From: Halomonas sp. | GTDB taxonomy: Bacteria > Pseudomonadota > Gammaproteobacteria > Pseudomonadales > Halomonadaceae | Assembly (NCBI RefSeq): GCF_014859505.1 | Contig: NZ_JACUUD010000019.1 | Coordinates: 1-38,924, forward strand | Length of the DNA: 38,924 nt | Direction: 5' to 3' | In this document: positions 1-8,839 of the stretch, in pieces | How positions within the stretch are numbered: the first letter of the stretch is position 1 | How the letters are laid out: the number at the start of each line of letters is the position of its first letter | The notes under the pieces: model-generated | Databases searched by the model: none | Told to the model about the DNA's origin: nothing | The model's input: the letters and a program-made list of their open reading frames with translations, nothing else | Position numbers and translations under genes: made by a program

Positions 1-70
1 CCCTGGCGTAGGACCTCCTCCAAGGCTTGCCCCCAGCGCCCCTGATTGGTGTCGCTGACGGCGTTCTGGA
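1..70. other. window edge, unassigned sequence 3' of the DUF411 gene
   Basis: Only about 70 bases lie between the left edge and the stop codon of the DUF411 gene. On the minus strand one frame stays open to the edge and reads plausibly (…NAVSDTNQGRWGQALEEVL…). It is a different frame from DUF411, and I see no ATG, GTG or Shine-Dalgarno sequence that would start it inside the window. It could be the beginning or a remnant of a downstream gene, or chance. I assign no function. Confidence 0.2.
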
Positions 71-520
71 TCAGTGAGTGTACTCGTTGAAGATCTCCGG
101 CGTGCGATCGTCGCGGTGCCAGCCCAGCACCCGGTAGTCATCGTAACGCCCGGTCTCCATGCCCGGCGAGCCGTGAGGCATCCCCGGCACGGAGAGCCCC
201 GCCACATCCGGGCGCTCCTCCAGCAGGCGGTGAATGTCCGCCGCCGGCACGTGGCCCTCGATCACGTAGCCGTCGACCATGGCGGTGTGGCAGGAAGCGA
301 GCTCGGGGGTGAGGCCCTGCTCGATCTTGATGGCACGCATCTCGCGGGTCTTGTGGCGCTCCACCGTGAAGCCCTCGGCCTCCAGATGGTCGGCCCAGGC
401 ACCGCAGCAGCCGCAGTTGGGGTCCTGGTACATCTCGACAACGGGCCCCTCGGCCAGGGCGGGGGCGGCCAGCAGTGCCAGCAGGGCGCCGGTGGCCAGG
501 GGGAGAGTCATTCGCTTCAT
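71..520 (-). CDS. exported DUF411 family metal-binding protein
   Basis: This gene encodes 149 residues. The start is the ATG that opens a typical signal peptide (MKRMTLPLAT, hydrophobic core, cleavage near ALA-EG at about residue 24), with GGAGC seven bases upstream. The mature protein begins with a DPNCGCCGAW motif (C36, C38, C39), followed by a C77-H78 pair, H90 and a Met/His-rich stretch at 114-121. This is the DUF411 pattern, a family often found with copper-resistance genes, so a periplasmic copper or other metal-binding role is inferred. An in-frame start 21 codons upstream exists but would bury the signal peptide. The gene is divergent from the glycosylase gene and no copper-export genes are visible nearby. 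Confidence 0.88.
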   Translation of the reverse strand: MKRMTLPLATGALLALLAAPALAEGPVVEMYQDPNCGCCGAWADHLEAEGFTVERHKTREMRAIKIEQGLTPELASCHTAMVDGYVIEGHVPAADIHRLLEERPDVAGLSVPGMPHGSPGMETGRYDDYRVLGWHRDDRTPEIFNEYTH

Positions 521-623
521 CACAATCGCTCCGCGGTGATAGGGTAATGGCACGATTGTCGGCGTCGAAGGGGTCCTTGCCAAGGGGGCTGGATCACGTC
601 AGCTCGCCACGGGGAGCCTCAAC

Positions 624-1160
624 ATGAGCCACTACTGTGACCTGGCCCCGGGCCATCCGTTTCACGGCCCCTACCACGACCACGAGTACGGCTTCCCGGT
701 GGCCGAGGACCAGGCCCTCTTCGAGCGCCTGGCGCTGGAGATCAACCAGGCAGGGCTCTCCTGGCTCACCGTGCTCAAGAAGCGCGCCGCCTTCCGGGAG
801 GCCTTCGAGGGCTTCGCCATCGACCGGGTGGCCGCCTATGGCGAGGCCGAGCGCGCCCGCCTGCTGGCCGACGCCGGCATCATCCGCAACCGCCTGAAGG
901 TCGAGGCCGTGATCCACAACGCCGGCGTGGTCCAGACCCTTCGCGATGAGTACGGCAGCCTCGCCGCCTGGCTCGACCACCACCATCCGCTGCCCCATGC
1001 GGAGTGGGTCCGGCTCTTCAGGCGCACCTTCCGCTTCACCGGGCCGGAGATCACCGGCGAGTTCCTGATGAGCACCGGCTACCTGCCCGGCGCCCACCGC
1101 GACGACTGCCCGGTGCAGGGGCGCATCCTCGCCGCCGGGCCGCGCTGGGCAGATACGTAA
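624..1160 (+). CDS. tag: DNA-3-methyladenine glycosylase I
   Basis: A 178-residue protein close to the usual length of Tag (about 187 in E. coli). It removes 3-methyladenine from alkylated DNA as the first step of base excision repair. Visible family features are the YHDHEYG block at 17-23, the QAGLSWLTVLKKR substrate-pocket region, and the four zinc-snap ligands: C5 and H18 at the N terminus, H158 and C162 at the C terminus (spacing as in E. coli Tag). Start: ATG with GGGGAG about seven bases upstream. The C terminus is slightly shorter than in E. coli but all four zinc ligands are kept. The DUF457 gene follows 61 bases downstream on the same strand, so a shared transcript is possible. Confidence 0.95.
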   Translation: MSHYCDLAPGHPFHGPYHDHEYGFPVAEDQALFERLALEINQAGLSWLTVLKKRAAFREAFEGFAIDRVAAYGEAERARLLADAGIIRNRLKVEAVIHNAGVVQTLRDEYGSLAAWLDHHHPLPHAEWVRLFRRTFRFTGPEITGEFLMSTGYLPGAHRDDCPVQGRILAAGPRWADT

Positions 1161-1221
1161 GGGAACCCAGCCCCTGCCCGTGGCATCATAGCCGGGCACT
1201 CTCTGCGAGGAACGCCTCCCG

Positions 1222-2289
1222 ATGGATTCGATTACCCAGGCCGCCCTGGGCGCCGCCGTGGGCGGTGCCGTGCTCGGCCGCCGGCTGGGCCGCAAGGCGG
1301 TGCTGATCGGTGCCGTGCTCGGCACCCTCCCCGATCTCGACGTGGTCATCGACTACGGCGATGCCGTGGCCAACGTCACCGAACACCGCGGCTTCTCCCA
1401 CTCGCTGTTCGTGCTGGCGGGGCTGGCCACGGCGCTGACGCTGCTCTCCGCCCGCTTCGCCCCGGCCCGGGATATCTCCCTGGCGCGGTGGGGAGCCTTC
1501 TTCGGGCTCTGCCTGCTGACCCACCCGCTGCTTGACGCCCTGACCACCTACGGCACCCAGCTGCTGTGGCCGCTGGACGCGCCGCCCGCGGCTTACCCCG
1601 TCGTCTTCATCATCGACCCGCTCTACACCCTGCCGCTGCTGGTGGGCATCGGCGTGGCGCTGGCCACCGGCAACGGGCGGCGCGGCCCCGCCTGGGGGCT
1701 GGCGCTCTCGTCCGCCTACCTGGTGTTCGCCTTCGGCGCCAAGCAGCTGGTGGAGCATCGCCTGGAACCGGTGCTGGCCGAACGGGGGCTTGCCGAGGCC
1801 CCGCGGCTGGTCCAGCCCACCCCCTTCAACACCCTGCTGTGGCGCGTCACGGTGGTGGATGGCGACGAGCACCACGAGTTGCTGGTGGGGGTGCTGGACG
1901 GCGACACCCCGCCGCTGCTGGAGACCTACCGCCGCGGAGCCGACCTTGAGGAAGTGGCACTCGAAAGCCCGCGTGGCCGGCGGCTGGACTGGTTCGCCGG
2001 CCCCTTCCTGCGCTACGAGACCCGCGAGCTCGACGGGCACGAGACCCTGGTGGTGACCGACCTGCGGCTGGGCTTCCCCGGCTTTCACCCCTTCGCCTTC
2101 ACGCTGGCCACCCGCGAAGGAGATGGCTGGCAACCGGTGGCGACCTCCGAGCAGCTCGACGCCCCTCTTCGCGGCAACCGCGAGGCGCTCTCGCGCCTGG
2201 CCGGGCGCATCCTGGCCCCGCAGCCGGCGCTCTGCACCAGCGACTTCGTCGCCGCCGGCTGGGCACTGGAGACCCCGGAGACCTGCTGA
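1222..2289 (+). CDS. membrane-bound metal-dependent hydrolase, DUF457 (YdjM-like)
   Basis: A 355-residue protein with a hydrophobic N-terminal half carrying the motifs of the DUF457/YdjM family (COG1988): PDLD at 37-40, HRGFSHS at 55-61 and THPLLD at 100-105. These conserved Asp/His residues are thought to bind metal at the membrane. About four hydrophobic segments lie before residue 190. The C-terminal 165 residues are soluble and look beta-rich (LLWRVTVVDGDEHHELLVGV…), as in the long members of this family; YdjM itself lacks this part. The substrate is not established. GAGG lies 13 bases before the ATG. A strong hairpin follows the stop codon. Confidence 0.87.
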   Translation: MDSITQAALGAAVGGAVLGRRLGRKAVLIGAVLGTLPDLDVVIDYGDAVANVTEHRGFSHSLFVLAGLATALTLLSARFAPARDISLARWGAFFGLCLLTHPLLDALTTYGTQLLWPLDAPPAAYPVVFIIDPLYTLPLLVGIGVALATGNGRRGPAWGLALSSAYLVFAFGAKQLVEHRLEPVLAERGLAEAPRLVQPTPFNTLLWRVTVVDGDEHHELLVGVLDGDTPPLLETYRRGADLEEVALESPRGRRLDWFAGPFLRYETRELDGHETLVVTDLRLGFPGFHPFAFTLATREGDGWQPVATSEQLDAPLRGNREALSRLAGRILAPQPALCTSDFVAAGWALETPETC

Positions 2290-2306
2290 GGCGGGCAGGC
2301 CCCACA

Positions 2307-2342
2307 ACGCAGCGGGGCGACCCCATGGCCGCCCCGCTGCGT
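2307..2342. terminator. bidirectional terminator hairpin between convergent genes
   Basis: A perfect 13-bp inverted repeat (ACGCAGCGGGGCG, 10-base loop, then its complement) lies between the convergent DUF457 gene and azoR. There is only a short T-containing tail on the plus side, so termination strength is uncertain, but position and stem strength fit a shared terminator. Confidence 0.65.
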
Positions 2343-2374
2343 GTCGCTGTTTGCGCTATCGAGCGCGTGCTGCC

Positions 2375-2983
2375 TCAGAGGCGGGCGACCAGGCCGTCGA
2401 TGGCCTGACGGGCCTCCTTGAGCGCCGCGTCCCGCTTGCCCTCGCCCATGTTGAGCCCTTCGGCGAAGACGGTATCCACCTCGTTGATGCCGATCATGCC
2501 CAGCATCAGCTTGAGGTGCGGGGTCTGGGTATCCATCTCGGTGCCGGCATACTGGCCACCGCGGGCGGCCAGGATCATCGCACGCTTGCCCTCCACCAGG
2601 CCCTGGGGACCGTTCTCGGTGTAGCGGAAGGTCACCCCGGCGCGCATCACGCGGTCGAACCAGGCCTTGAGCTGGCTCGGAATGCCGAAGTTGTACATCG
2701 GCACCGCCAGTACCACCACGTCGTGGGCCTGGAGCTCCTCGATCAGCGAATCGGAGCGGGCGGCCAGCTCGCGCTGCTCGGCGGTGCGCTCCTCCTCGGC
2801 GACCTGCCAGCTGCCGAGCTCGGCCAGGGCCAGGTGGGGCAGCTCTTCGGCCACCAGGTCGCGATGGGTCACCTCGACACCGTCGCGGCCCTGGGCCCGG
2901 GCGATGAAGTGCTCGGCCAGAGCCTTGGACTGGCCATTCTCGCCGAGGATGGAAGTGGTAATCACGAGGGTACGTGTGGTCAT
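2375..2983 (-). CDS. azoR: FMN-dependent NADH-azoreductase
   Basis: A 202-residue flavodoxin-like-fold oxidoreductase of the AzoR family, the same length as E. coli AzoR (201). It uses FMN and NADH to reduce quinones and azo dyes in the cytosol. The N terminus (TTSILGENGQSKALAEHF) contains the FMN phosphate-binding loop, and PMYNFGIPSQLKAWFDRV in the middle is the family's flavin-ring and dimer motif. The ATG at 2983 is chosen because AGGAGGT lies six bases upstream; upstream in-frame ATGs would add a hydrophobic leader not seen in the family. The gene stands alone, and the AT-rich stretch before it probably carries its promoter. Confidence 0.93.
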   Translation of the reverse strand: MTTRTLVITTSILGENGQSKALAEHFIARAQGRDGVEVTHRDLVAEELPHLALAELGSWQVAEEERTAEQRELAARSDSLIEELQAHDVVVLAVPMYNFGIPSQLKAWFDRVMRAGVTFRYTENGPQGLVEGKRAMILAARGGQYAGTEMDTQTPHLKLMLGMIGINEVDTVFAEGLNMGEGKRDAALKEARQAIDGLVARL

Positions 2984-3023
2984 GGCGACCTCCTGGATGT
3001 CAGTCATCGGTACGATGATCACC

Positions 3024-3096
3024 ATGATAGGTGCATTTTTTGCCATAAAAAGCGCAAAAAACCGCACCCGCCGTTCGATAAAAACGAAAATTTAAA
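3024..3096 (-). promoter_or_regulatory. AT-rich upstream region, probable azoR promoter
   Basis: This stretch is strikingly AT-rich compared with its surroundings (several A/T runs and a TTTAAATTAA). Read on the minus strand it offers a -10-like TATCAT at 3029-3024, next to a GGTGATCATC partial palindrome that could be an operator. I find no convincing -35 at 17 bases, so the exact promoter is uncertain. The region may also help end transcription of the lipoprotein gene upstream on the same strand. Confidence 0.3.
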
Positions 3097-3807
3097 TTAA
3101 GGGGCGATGCCCTGGCCGCAGCCCCTATACTGCTCCCCGTCCACGGTCAGGGTGACCCGCGCCGGGAAGGGCTCGCCGCTCATGTCGTCCAGGCAGGCGC
3201 CGGCCTCGATGCGCAGCTCGAAGGGGGTGTCACCGCGGCCGCTCTGCAGGATCACCCGCCCCGCGCCGTTGTCCAGGGTAGTCACCCGATAGGGCAGCGT
3301 CTGCTCCCGGGTGCCGTAGTCCAGGCTCAGGGTCGCCTCGGGCCGGTCGTGGGCCAGGTGCACCATCCAGCCCGGCTCGTTGCCGCGCCCCTGGAACATC
3401 ACCCCGGGCCGCTGCTGGCGGGTCAGGGCCTGGCGCTGCACGTAGGCCTGGCACTCGAGCCGGCCCCGGGGCGTCTCCACGACGGCCTCGGAGCCCTTGT
3501 TCCAGAAGCTGACGTCGCCCTGCTCGTAGCGGGCGCCGCTGGCCACCACGGCAGGCGCAAGCCGCCAGGCGCCGTGGGCCGACCACAGCCGCAGCTCACT
3601 GTCGGGCCCCTCCGGGTCGGCGGTGACCAGGGCCTGGTCGGGCGTGCAGCGCCAGGCGGTGAAGCTCTCGGCGCCACCGGGGAAGAGCACCGAGGGCAGC
3701 AGCGGCGCGTGGTTGCCGGAGGTGATCGGCGCCGGAGCGGTAGCAGTGGCGCAGCCACCCAGCAGCAGGGCCGCCCCGAGGGCGGCGGGAGCGAGAAGGC
3801 GGGACAT
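3097..3807 (-). CDS. lipoprotein with MliC lysozyme-inhibitor domain plus COG3650-like domain
   Basis: A 236-residue predicted lipoprotein. The lipobox LGGC places the lipidated cysteine at residue 19. Residues about 48-120 match the MliC (membrane-bound inhibitor of C-type lysozyme) fold: an FTAWRC start, SGARYEQGDVSFWNKGSEA in the core and a closing C119, with C54 and C119 the likely disulfide pair. Residues about 141-235 resemble the COG3650 lipoprotein domain, beginning GNEPGW and containing two further cysteines. The predicted site is the periplasmic face of the envelope; protection of peptidoglycan against lysozyme is the known role of MliC and is inferred here. Start: ATG with AGGAGA upstream, preferred over an earlier in-frame ATG that would displace the signal peptide. 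Confidence 0.82.
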   Translation of the reverse strand: MSRLLAPAALGAALLLGGCATATAPAPITSGNHAPLLPSVLFPGGAESFTAWRCTPDQALVTADPEGPDSELRLWSAHGAWRLAPAVVASGARYEQGDVSFWNKGSEAVVETPRGRLECQAYVQRQALTRQQRPGVMFQGRGNEPGWMVHLAHDRPEATLSLDYGTREQTLPYRVTTLDNGAGRVILQSGRGDTPFELRIEAGACLDDMSGEPFPARVTLTVDGEQYRGCGQGIAP

Positions 3808-3853
3808 GGCATCTCCTTGCGGGTCGAGGTTCCGTGATCCGCCGAGCATAGCA

Positions 3854-3871
3854 GCCGCCGGGGCCGGCGGC
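3854..3871 (-). terminator. GC-rich hairpin downstream of metE (weak candidate)
   Basis: A self-complementary GCCGCCGG-GG-CCGGCGGC sequence lies about 45 bases beyond the metE stop on the minus strand. It has no T-tract, so it may be an RNA-stabilising hairpin or simply GC-rich sequence. Confidence 0.25.
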
Positions 3872-3915
3872 CGCTCCCGCTGGCTCAACGCTGGGACGGG
3901 GCTCCAGCGCTCCCC

Positions 3916-6213
3916 TCAACCGAAGCGTCGACGCAACTGGCGTGCCGCCTCCACCATATTGGCCAGCGCCGGTTCCACCTCCTCCCAGCGGCGGGTCTTG
4001 AGGCCGCAGTCGGGGTTGACCCAGAGACGCTCCAGCGGGATGCGCTCGGCGGCCTTATCCATCAGCGTCACCATCCAGTCCACCTCGGGCACATTGGGCG
4101 AGTGGATGTCGTAGACGCCGGGGCCGATCTCGTTGGGATAGGCGAAGTCCTGGAAGGCGTCGAGCAGCTCCATGTTCGAGCGCGAGGTCTCGATGGTGAT
4201 GACGTCCGCATCCAGGGCGGCAATCGACTCGATGATGTCGTTGAACTCCGAATAGCACATGTGGGTGTGGATCTGGGTCTCGTCGCGCACCCCGGCCGCG
4301 GTCAGCCGGAACCCCTCCACCGCCCAGGCCAGATAGCCCGGCCATTCGCTCCGGCGCAGCGGCAGCCCCTCGCGCAGCGCCGGCTCGTCGATCTGGATGG
4401 CGCGGATACCGGCCGCCTCCAGGTCGGCCACCTCGTCGCGCAAGGCCAGGGCGATCTGGCGGCAGGTGGTCTCGCGGGGCTGGTCGTCGCGCACGAAGGC
4501 CCACTGCAGCATGGTGACGGGGCCGGTGAGCATCCCCTTCATGGGCCTGTCGGTGAGCGACTGGGCGTACCGGCTCCAGCGCACCGTCATCGGGCCCGGA
4601 CGGCTGACGTCGCCGACGATCACCGGCGGCTTCACGCAGCGCGAGCCGTAGCTCTGGACCCAGCCGAAGCGGGTGAAGGCGTAGCCGTCGAGCTGCTCGC
4701 CGAAGTACTCCACCATGTCGTTGCGTTCCGGCTCGCCGTGCACCGGCATGTCGAGGCCGAGCGCCTCCTGGCGCGCCACGGCATGGGCGATCTCCTCCTC
4801 CATGCGCGCCTCGTAGGCCTCCCCGGCGAGCTCACCGGCCCTGAAGGCGCGGCGCGCGGCGCGGATGGCGTCGGTCTGCGGGAAGGAGCCGATGGTGGTG
4901 GTGGGGAAGAGCGGCAGGTCCAGCGCCTGGCGCTGGGCCCGGGCGCGCTGCGGATAGGGGCTCGCGCGCTCGAGGTCCGCCGGTTCGACGCCCGCCAGCC
5001 GGTCGGCCACCTCGGGGCGGTGGATGCGCGGCGAGTCGCGCCTGACCTGCAGGGCGAGGGTAGCGGCCTCCAGGCGCTGGCGGTCGACCTCGCTGGCGCG
5101 GCCATCGAGCAGGCGCGCCAGGGTCACCGTCTCGTCGAGCTTCTGGCGGGCGAAGGCCAGCCAGCTCCTGAGCTCGGGGTCGAGCTCGGTCTCGCGGTCG
5201 AGATCCACCGGGACATGCAGCAGCGAACAGGAGGGGGCGATCCACAGCCGCCTGCCGAGGCGCATGCGCGCCTGGGCCAGGCGTTCGCGCAGCAGCGCCA
5301 GGTCGGCCCGCCAGACGTTGCGCCCATCGATGGCGCCCACCGAGAGCACCTTGTAGGCGGGCAGCCGGTCGAGCACCGCCGCGAGCTGCTCGGGGGCGCG
5401 CACGGCATCGATGTGCAGCCCCGCCACCGGCAGGCTCACGGCGAGGCCCAGGTTGTCGCCGAGGCCGCCGAAGTAGCTGGCCAGCAGCAGCTTCACCGGG
5501 GCCCGGCCGAGCACGCTGTAGGCGGCCTCATAGGCCTGCTGCCACTCACGGGGCAGGTCCTGCACCAGCGCCGGCTCCTCGAGCTGCACCCACTCCACCC
5601 CCTGCTCGGCGAGGCGCGCCAGCAGCTCGCCGTAGACCGGCAGCAGGGCCTCGAGCAGGCTCAGGCGGTCGAGCCCCGCATCGCGGGCCTTGCCCAGCCA
5701 CAGCCAGGTCAGGGGGCCAAGCAGGGTCACCTTCACCGCGTGGCCCAGCGCCTGGGCCTCGGCCACCTGCTCGAAGAGGCGCGAGCTGGCGAGGCGGAAG
5801 GACTGGCCGGCGTGGAGCTCGGGCACCAGGTAGTGGTAGTTGGTATCGAAGTACTTGGTCATCTCGCAGGCGGCGGCGGGCTCGCCGCTGGGCGCCCGGC
5901 CGCGGGCCATGCGGAAGGCCGTGTCCAGGTCCACCTCGCCGGCGGCCAGCTCGGCCTCGGCGCCGAAGCGTGCCGGCACGGCCCCAAGGGCCACCGAGAG
6001 GTCCAGCACCTGGTCGTAGAAGGCGAAGTCGCCCACCGTGACCAGGTCGAGTCCCGCCTCGCGCTGCTCGGCCCAGTGGCGGGCGCGCAGCTCGCGCCCT
6101 GCCCGCTCCAGCCCCTCGCGATCGAGCTCGCCCTGCCAGTAGGCCTCCACCGCGCGCTTGAGTTCGCGGTCGGCGCCGATGCGCGGATAGCCGATAACAT
6201 GAGAAGTAATCAT
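3916..6213 (-). CDS. metE: cobalamin-independent methionine synthase (5-methyltetrahydropteroyltriglutamate-homocysteine methyltransferase)
   Basis: A 765-residue protein of normal MetE length. It transfers the methyl group from 5-methyltetrahydropteroyl-triglutamate to homocysteine, the last step of methionine synthesis without vitamin B12. The N-terminal barrel starts [15 protein letters not shown]; the C-terminal catalytic barrel starts near [12 protein letters not shown]. The zinc ligands are in place: H651 and C653 (THMCYSEF), E675 (ITIETS) and C736 (NPDCGLK), equivalent to E. coli H641, C643, E665 and C726. The ATG at 6213 has GGAGGG ten bases upstream; an earlier in-frame ATG lacks family similarity. 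It is divergent from metR, the arrangement known in enterics and pseudomonads, so activation by MetR with homocysteine is likely. Confidence 0.97.
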   Translation of the reverse strand: MITSHVIGYPRIGADRELKRAVEAYWQGELDREGLERAGRELRARHWAEQREAGLDLVTVGDFAFYDQVLDLSVALGAVPARFGAEAELAAGEVDLDTAFRMARGRAPSGEPAAACEMTKYFDTNYHYLVPELHAGQSFRLASSRLFEQVAEAQALGHAVKVTLLGPLTWLWLGKARDAGLDRLSLLEALLPVYGELLARLAEQGVEWVQLEEPALVQDLPREWQQAYEAAYSVLGRAPVKLLLASYFGGLGDNLGLAVSLPVAGLHIDAVRAPEQLAAVLDRLPAYKVLSVGAIDGRNVWRADLALLRERLAQARMRLGRRLWIAPSCSLLHVPVDLDRETELDPELRSWLAFARQKLDETVTLARLLDGRASEVDRQRLEAATLALQVRRDSPRIHRPEVADRLAGVEPADLERASPYPQRARAQRQALDLPLFPTTTIGSFPQTDAIRAARRAFRAGELAGEAYEARMEEEIAHAVARQEALGLDMPVHGEPERNDMVEYFGEQLDGYAFTRFGWVQSYGSRCVKPPVIVGDVSRPGPMTVRWSRYAQSLTDRPMKGMLTGPVTMLQWAFVRDDQPRETTCRQIALALRDEVADLEAAGIRAIQIDEPALREGLPLRRSEWPGYLAWAVEGFRLTAAGVRDETQIHTHMCYSEFNDIIESIAALDADVITIETSRSNMELLDAFQDFAYPNEIGPGVYDIHSPNVPEVDWMVTLMDKAAERIPLERLWVNPDCGLKTRRWEEVEPALANMVEAARQLRRRFG

Positions 6214-6317
6214 TGAAATACCCTCCATGGATGAATAATCCAGCAAAGTCTGGCTGGCCACGCAGGGTGAATCAAACTAAACTTCCTAATCTTGAAAATG
6301 AAAATGGCTCACTCGGC
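6214..6317. promoter_or_regulatory. metE-metR divergent regulatory region
   Basis: These 104 bases separate the start codons of metE (-) and metR (+) and are clearly more AT-rich than the genes. They hold several TGAA half-sites (near 6232, 6268, 6293 and 6299), and 6268-6285 reads TGAATCAAACTAAACTTC, an imperfect dyad ending in TTC. The E. coli MetR consensus is TGAA-N5-TTCA; I find no perfect copy, so the operator is only a candidate. A TAATCT at 6287 could be a -10 for metR. Confidence 0.4.
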
Positions 6318-7232
6318 ATGCTCGAACTGCGACACCTCCGCACCCTGGTCGCACTGCGCGACGCCGGCTCCCTCGTCGAGGCGGCCGAGCGGGTCCACCT
6401 GACCCAGTCCGCCCTCTCCCACCAGATCAAGGACCTGGAGGAGCGCCTCGACAACCCGCTGTTCGTGCGCAAGACCCGGCCGGTGGAGTTCACCCGCGCC
6501 GGCCAGCGGCTACTGACCCTGGCCGAACAGGTACTGCCGCTGGTGCGCATGGCCGAGCGTGATCTGGCGCGGCTGGCCGGCAACGAACAGGGTCGGCTGC
6601 ACATGGCCATCGAGTGCCACAGCTGTTTCCAGTGGCTGATGCCCACCGTCGACCATTTCCGCGACCACTGGCCTGAGGTGGAGATCGACATCCCCGGCGG
6701 CCACCACTTCGACCCGCTGCCGGCCCTGGCCAGGGAGCAGCTCGACCTGGTGATCACCGCCGACCCCCAGCCCCTGCCGGGCATCCATTACGAGCCCCTG
6801 TTCCGTTACGAGGGGCTGCTGGCGGTGGCCCGACAGCATCGCCTGGCCGGCAAGGCATTCGTGACCCCCGAGGCGCTGGCCGAGGAGACCCTGATCACCT
6901 ACCCGGTGGAGCACTCGCGGCTGGATGTCTTCACCCAGTTCCTGGACCCGGCCGGCGTGCGCCCCAGGGAGATACGCACCGCTGAGCTGACCATCATGAT
7001 GATGCAGCTGGTGGCCAGCGGACGCGGGGTCAGCGCGCTGCCCAACTGGGCCCTGACCGAATATCTGGAGCGCGACTACGTGAAGGCGGTAGCGCTGGGC
7101 GAAAAGGGGGTGTGGAGCACGCTGTTCGCGGCGATCCGCGAGGAGACCCGCCAGGCCCCGTGGATGGAGGACTTCCTGCGCACCGCCCGGGAGACCTCCT
7201 TCGCGGTGCTGGAGGGGATCAAGCCGGCCTAG
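6318..7232 (+). CDS. metR: LysR-family transcriptional regulator MetR
   Basis: A 304-residue LysR-type regulator. The winged helix-turn-helix spans about residues 1-60 (MLELRHLRTLVALRDAGSL … LTQSALSHQIKDLEERL), followed by an effector-binding domain with the MetR-like stretch LHMAIECHSCFQWLMP. MetR responds to homocysteine and activates metE and other methionine genes. The start at 6318 is chosen because it aligns with the usual MetR N terminus; a longer reading from 6213 would run through the whole intergenic region. No good Shine-Dalgarno sequence precedes it. The stop overlaps that of rstB from the other strand in a single CTAG. Confidence 0.93.
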   Translation: MLELRHLRTLVALRDAGSLVEAAERVHLTQSALSHQIKDLEERLDNPLFVRKTRPVEFTRAGQRLLTLAEQVLPLVRMAERDLARLAGNEQGRLHMAIECHSCFQWLMPTVDHFRDHWPEVEIDIPGGHHFDPLPALAREQLDLVITADPQPLPGIHYEPLFRYEGLLAVARQHRLAGKAFVTPEALAEETLITYPVEHSRLDVFTQFLDPAGVRPREIRTAELTIMMMQLVASGRGVSALPNWALTEYLERDYVKAVALGEKGVWSTLFAAIREETRQAPWMEDFLRTARETSFAVLEGIKPA

Positions 7233-8836
7233 GCGCCGGGGCGTTGTGGCAGCAGCAGGGTGAAGCGGGCACCGCCGAGCTCGGGGCTCTCATCCACCGC
7301 CACGCTGCCGCCGTGCCAGATCATCACCTTCTGCACGATGGAGAGCCCCAGCCCATAGCCACCCGAGCTGCGTGTGCGGCTGTCATCCAGCCGTGCGAAG
7401 GGCTTGAAGATCAACTGCCGCTCGCCGGCCGGCACCCCGGGGCCATCGTCTTCCACGTCGATTCGCAACAGTCGGGGCTCTGCCTCCACGCGGATCATCA
7501 CCCGGGTGCGGGCGTGGCGGCAGGCGTTGGCCACCAGGTTCTGCACCGCCCGCTGCAGGTAGCGCGCTTCGGCCAGCGCCTCCACCTCGGGCCCCTCGGC
7601 GAGCGCGATGGTCAGGTGGCCGTGCAGCGGCGCCAGCGCCGCAACCACCCGCTCCACCATGGCCCGACACCCCACCAGGCTGGCCTGCATCTCGCGACCG
7701 TTGACCGCGTCGCTACCCAGGCGGGCATAGGTGAGGATCTCGTCGACCAGGCCGTCCAGCTCCTCGATGTCACCATCGATGCCCTGCAGCTGGCGACGGA
7801 TCGCCGGATCGTCGGTCATGTCATCGACCATCTGCACGGCGAAGCGGATGCGTGCCACCGGCGTGCGCAACTCGTGGGAGACCGCCCGGATCATGTCCTG
7901 CTGGGCCCGCAGCAGCGCCTGCACCTGGGCGGCCATGCCGTTGAAGGCCATGCCCAGCCGGCCAAGGAAGTCGCCGCTCTCCACCTTGACCCGGGTATCG
8001 AGCCGGCCGGCGGCGATGCGCGTGGCCGCCAGCTCCAGCCTTGCCATGCGCGCCTCGACGCCACGCACGATCAGGTAGATGGTCGCCCCCAGCACCGCCA
8101 GCAGGATGAGCACCACCAGCAGTTGCAGCGAGCCCGGGACCGGCTCGAAGGCCTCCACCGGCCCGATGGTCATCCAGCTGGCCTCGCCGCCGCCGGGCAG
8201 CGCCAGGTACATCGCCATGGCCCAGCGCCCGGGGAAGAGCCGGATCACCACCTCGCCGTCGCCCAGGCGGCCGAGCTGGTAGGGGTCCAGCCCCGCCGGC
8301 GGGGCATCGCCAAGCTCGACCGGGATGCTGCCCCCGGCCACCCGCGAAAGCCGAGCGCGACGCTCGCCAGGCGGGCTCTCGGTGAGCCACTCCCCGAGCA
8401 GTTCGGTGAGTCCGCGTAGCTGCTGCTCGCTGAGGCTGGAGAGGTCCACCTGCAGCAGGTTCTCGCCGCCGGGCAGCAGCTTCTGCAGCCGCCAGCCGCT
8501 GCCCTCGCGCACCTGCACCAGCACCTTGCCGCGCTCGAGGCGCAGGCGGGTGAAGTAGCTCAGGGAAGCGGAATGGACGGGCAGCACGGAGGGGGTCAGG
8601 TCGAGACGGCGAGCCTGGGCCTCGAGCCAGTCGCCATGGGAATCGGCCGGCAGGGCCTCCAGACGCTGGGCGAGCAGCCGCATGGGAACCTCGGCGAGGT
8701 GCTCGCGATGGTGCTCGCGGCGCACCTGGTCAACCATGGCCACGCCCACCAGGGCGAGGCCGAAGGTCAGCAGCAGGGCAAGCGCCAGCAGCACGTAGAC
8801 GCGCAGGAAGGTGCTGTCGCCCAGGCCCCGCAGCAT
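7229..8836 (-). CDS. rstB: RstB-like sensor histidine kinase
   Basis: A 535-residue inner-membrane sensor kinase. Transmembrane helices are at about 11-33 and 236-258, flanking a periplasmic sensor domain of about 200 residues. A HAMP linker follows (about 258-310), then the dimerisation/phosphoacceptor region with AVSHELRTPVARIRF (H321) and a HATPase domain with N, G1 (DDGPGVP) and G2 (GYGLGLSIV) boxes. The H-box is close to that of E. coli RstB, and the partner is RstA-like, so the pair is named on that basis. The periplasmic region is longer than in E. coli RstB (433 aa in total), so the signal may differ. The start codon lies three bases after the rstA stop, indicating one operon. Confidence 0.85.
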   Translation of the reverse strand: MLRGLGDSTFLRVYVLLALALLLTFGLALVGVAMVDQVRREHHREHLAEVPMRLLAQRLEALPADSHGDWLEAQARRLDLTPSVLPVHSASLSYFTRLRLERGKVLVQVREGSGWRLQKLLPGGENLLQVDLSSLSEQQLRGLTELLGEWLTESPPGERRARLSRVAGGSIPVELGDAPPAGLDPYQLGRLGDGEVVIRLFPGRWAMAMYLALPGGGEASWMTIGPVEAFEPVPGSLQLLVVLILLAVLGATIYLIVRGVEARMARLELAATRIAAGRLDTRVKVESGDFLGRLGMAFNGMAAQVQALLRAQQDMIRAVSHELRTPVARIRFAVQMVDDMTDDPAIRRQLQGIDGDIEELDGLVDEILTYARLGSDAVNGREMQASLVGCRAMVERVVAALAPLHGHLTIALAEGPEVEALAEARYLQRAVQNLVANACRHARTRVMIRVEAEPRLLRIDVEDDGPGVPAGERQLIFKPFARLDDSRTRSSGGYGLGLSIVQKVMIWHGGSVAVDESPELGGARFTLLLPQRPGA

Positions 8837-8839
8837 GGA

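Noticed and set aside
4102-6216. Long open reading (704 codons) on the plus strand opposite metE
   Set aside because: It is antisense to a clear MetE, has a His/Gly/Gln/Leu-rich composition typical of the reverse of high-GC genes, and shows no family motif.
6213-6317. Longer MetR starting at 6213
   Set aside because: It would cover the entire divergent promoter region and add 35 residues not found in MetR; the ATG at 6318 matches the family N terminus.
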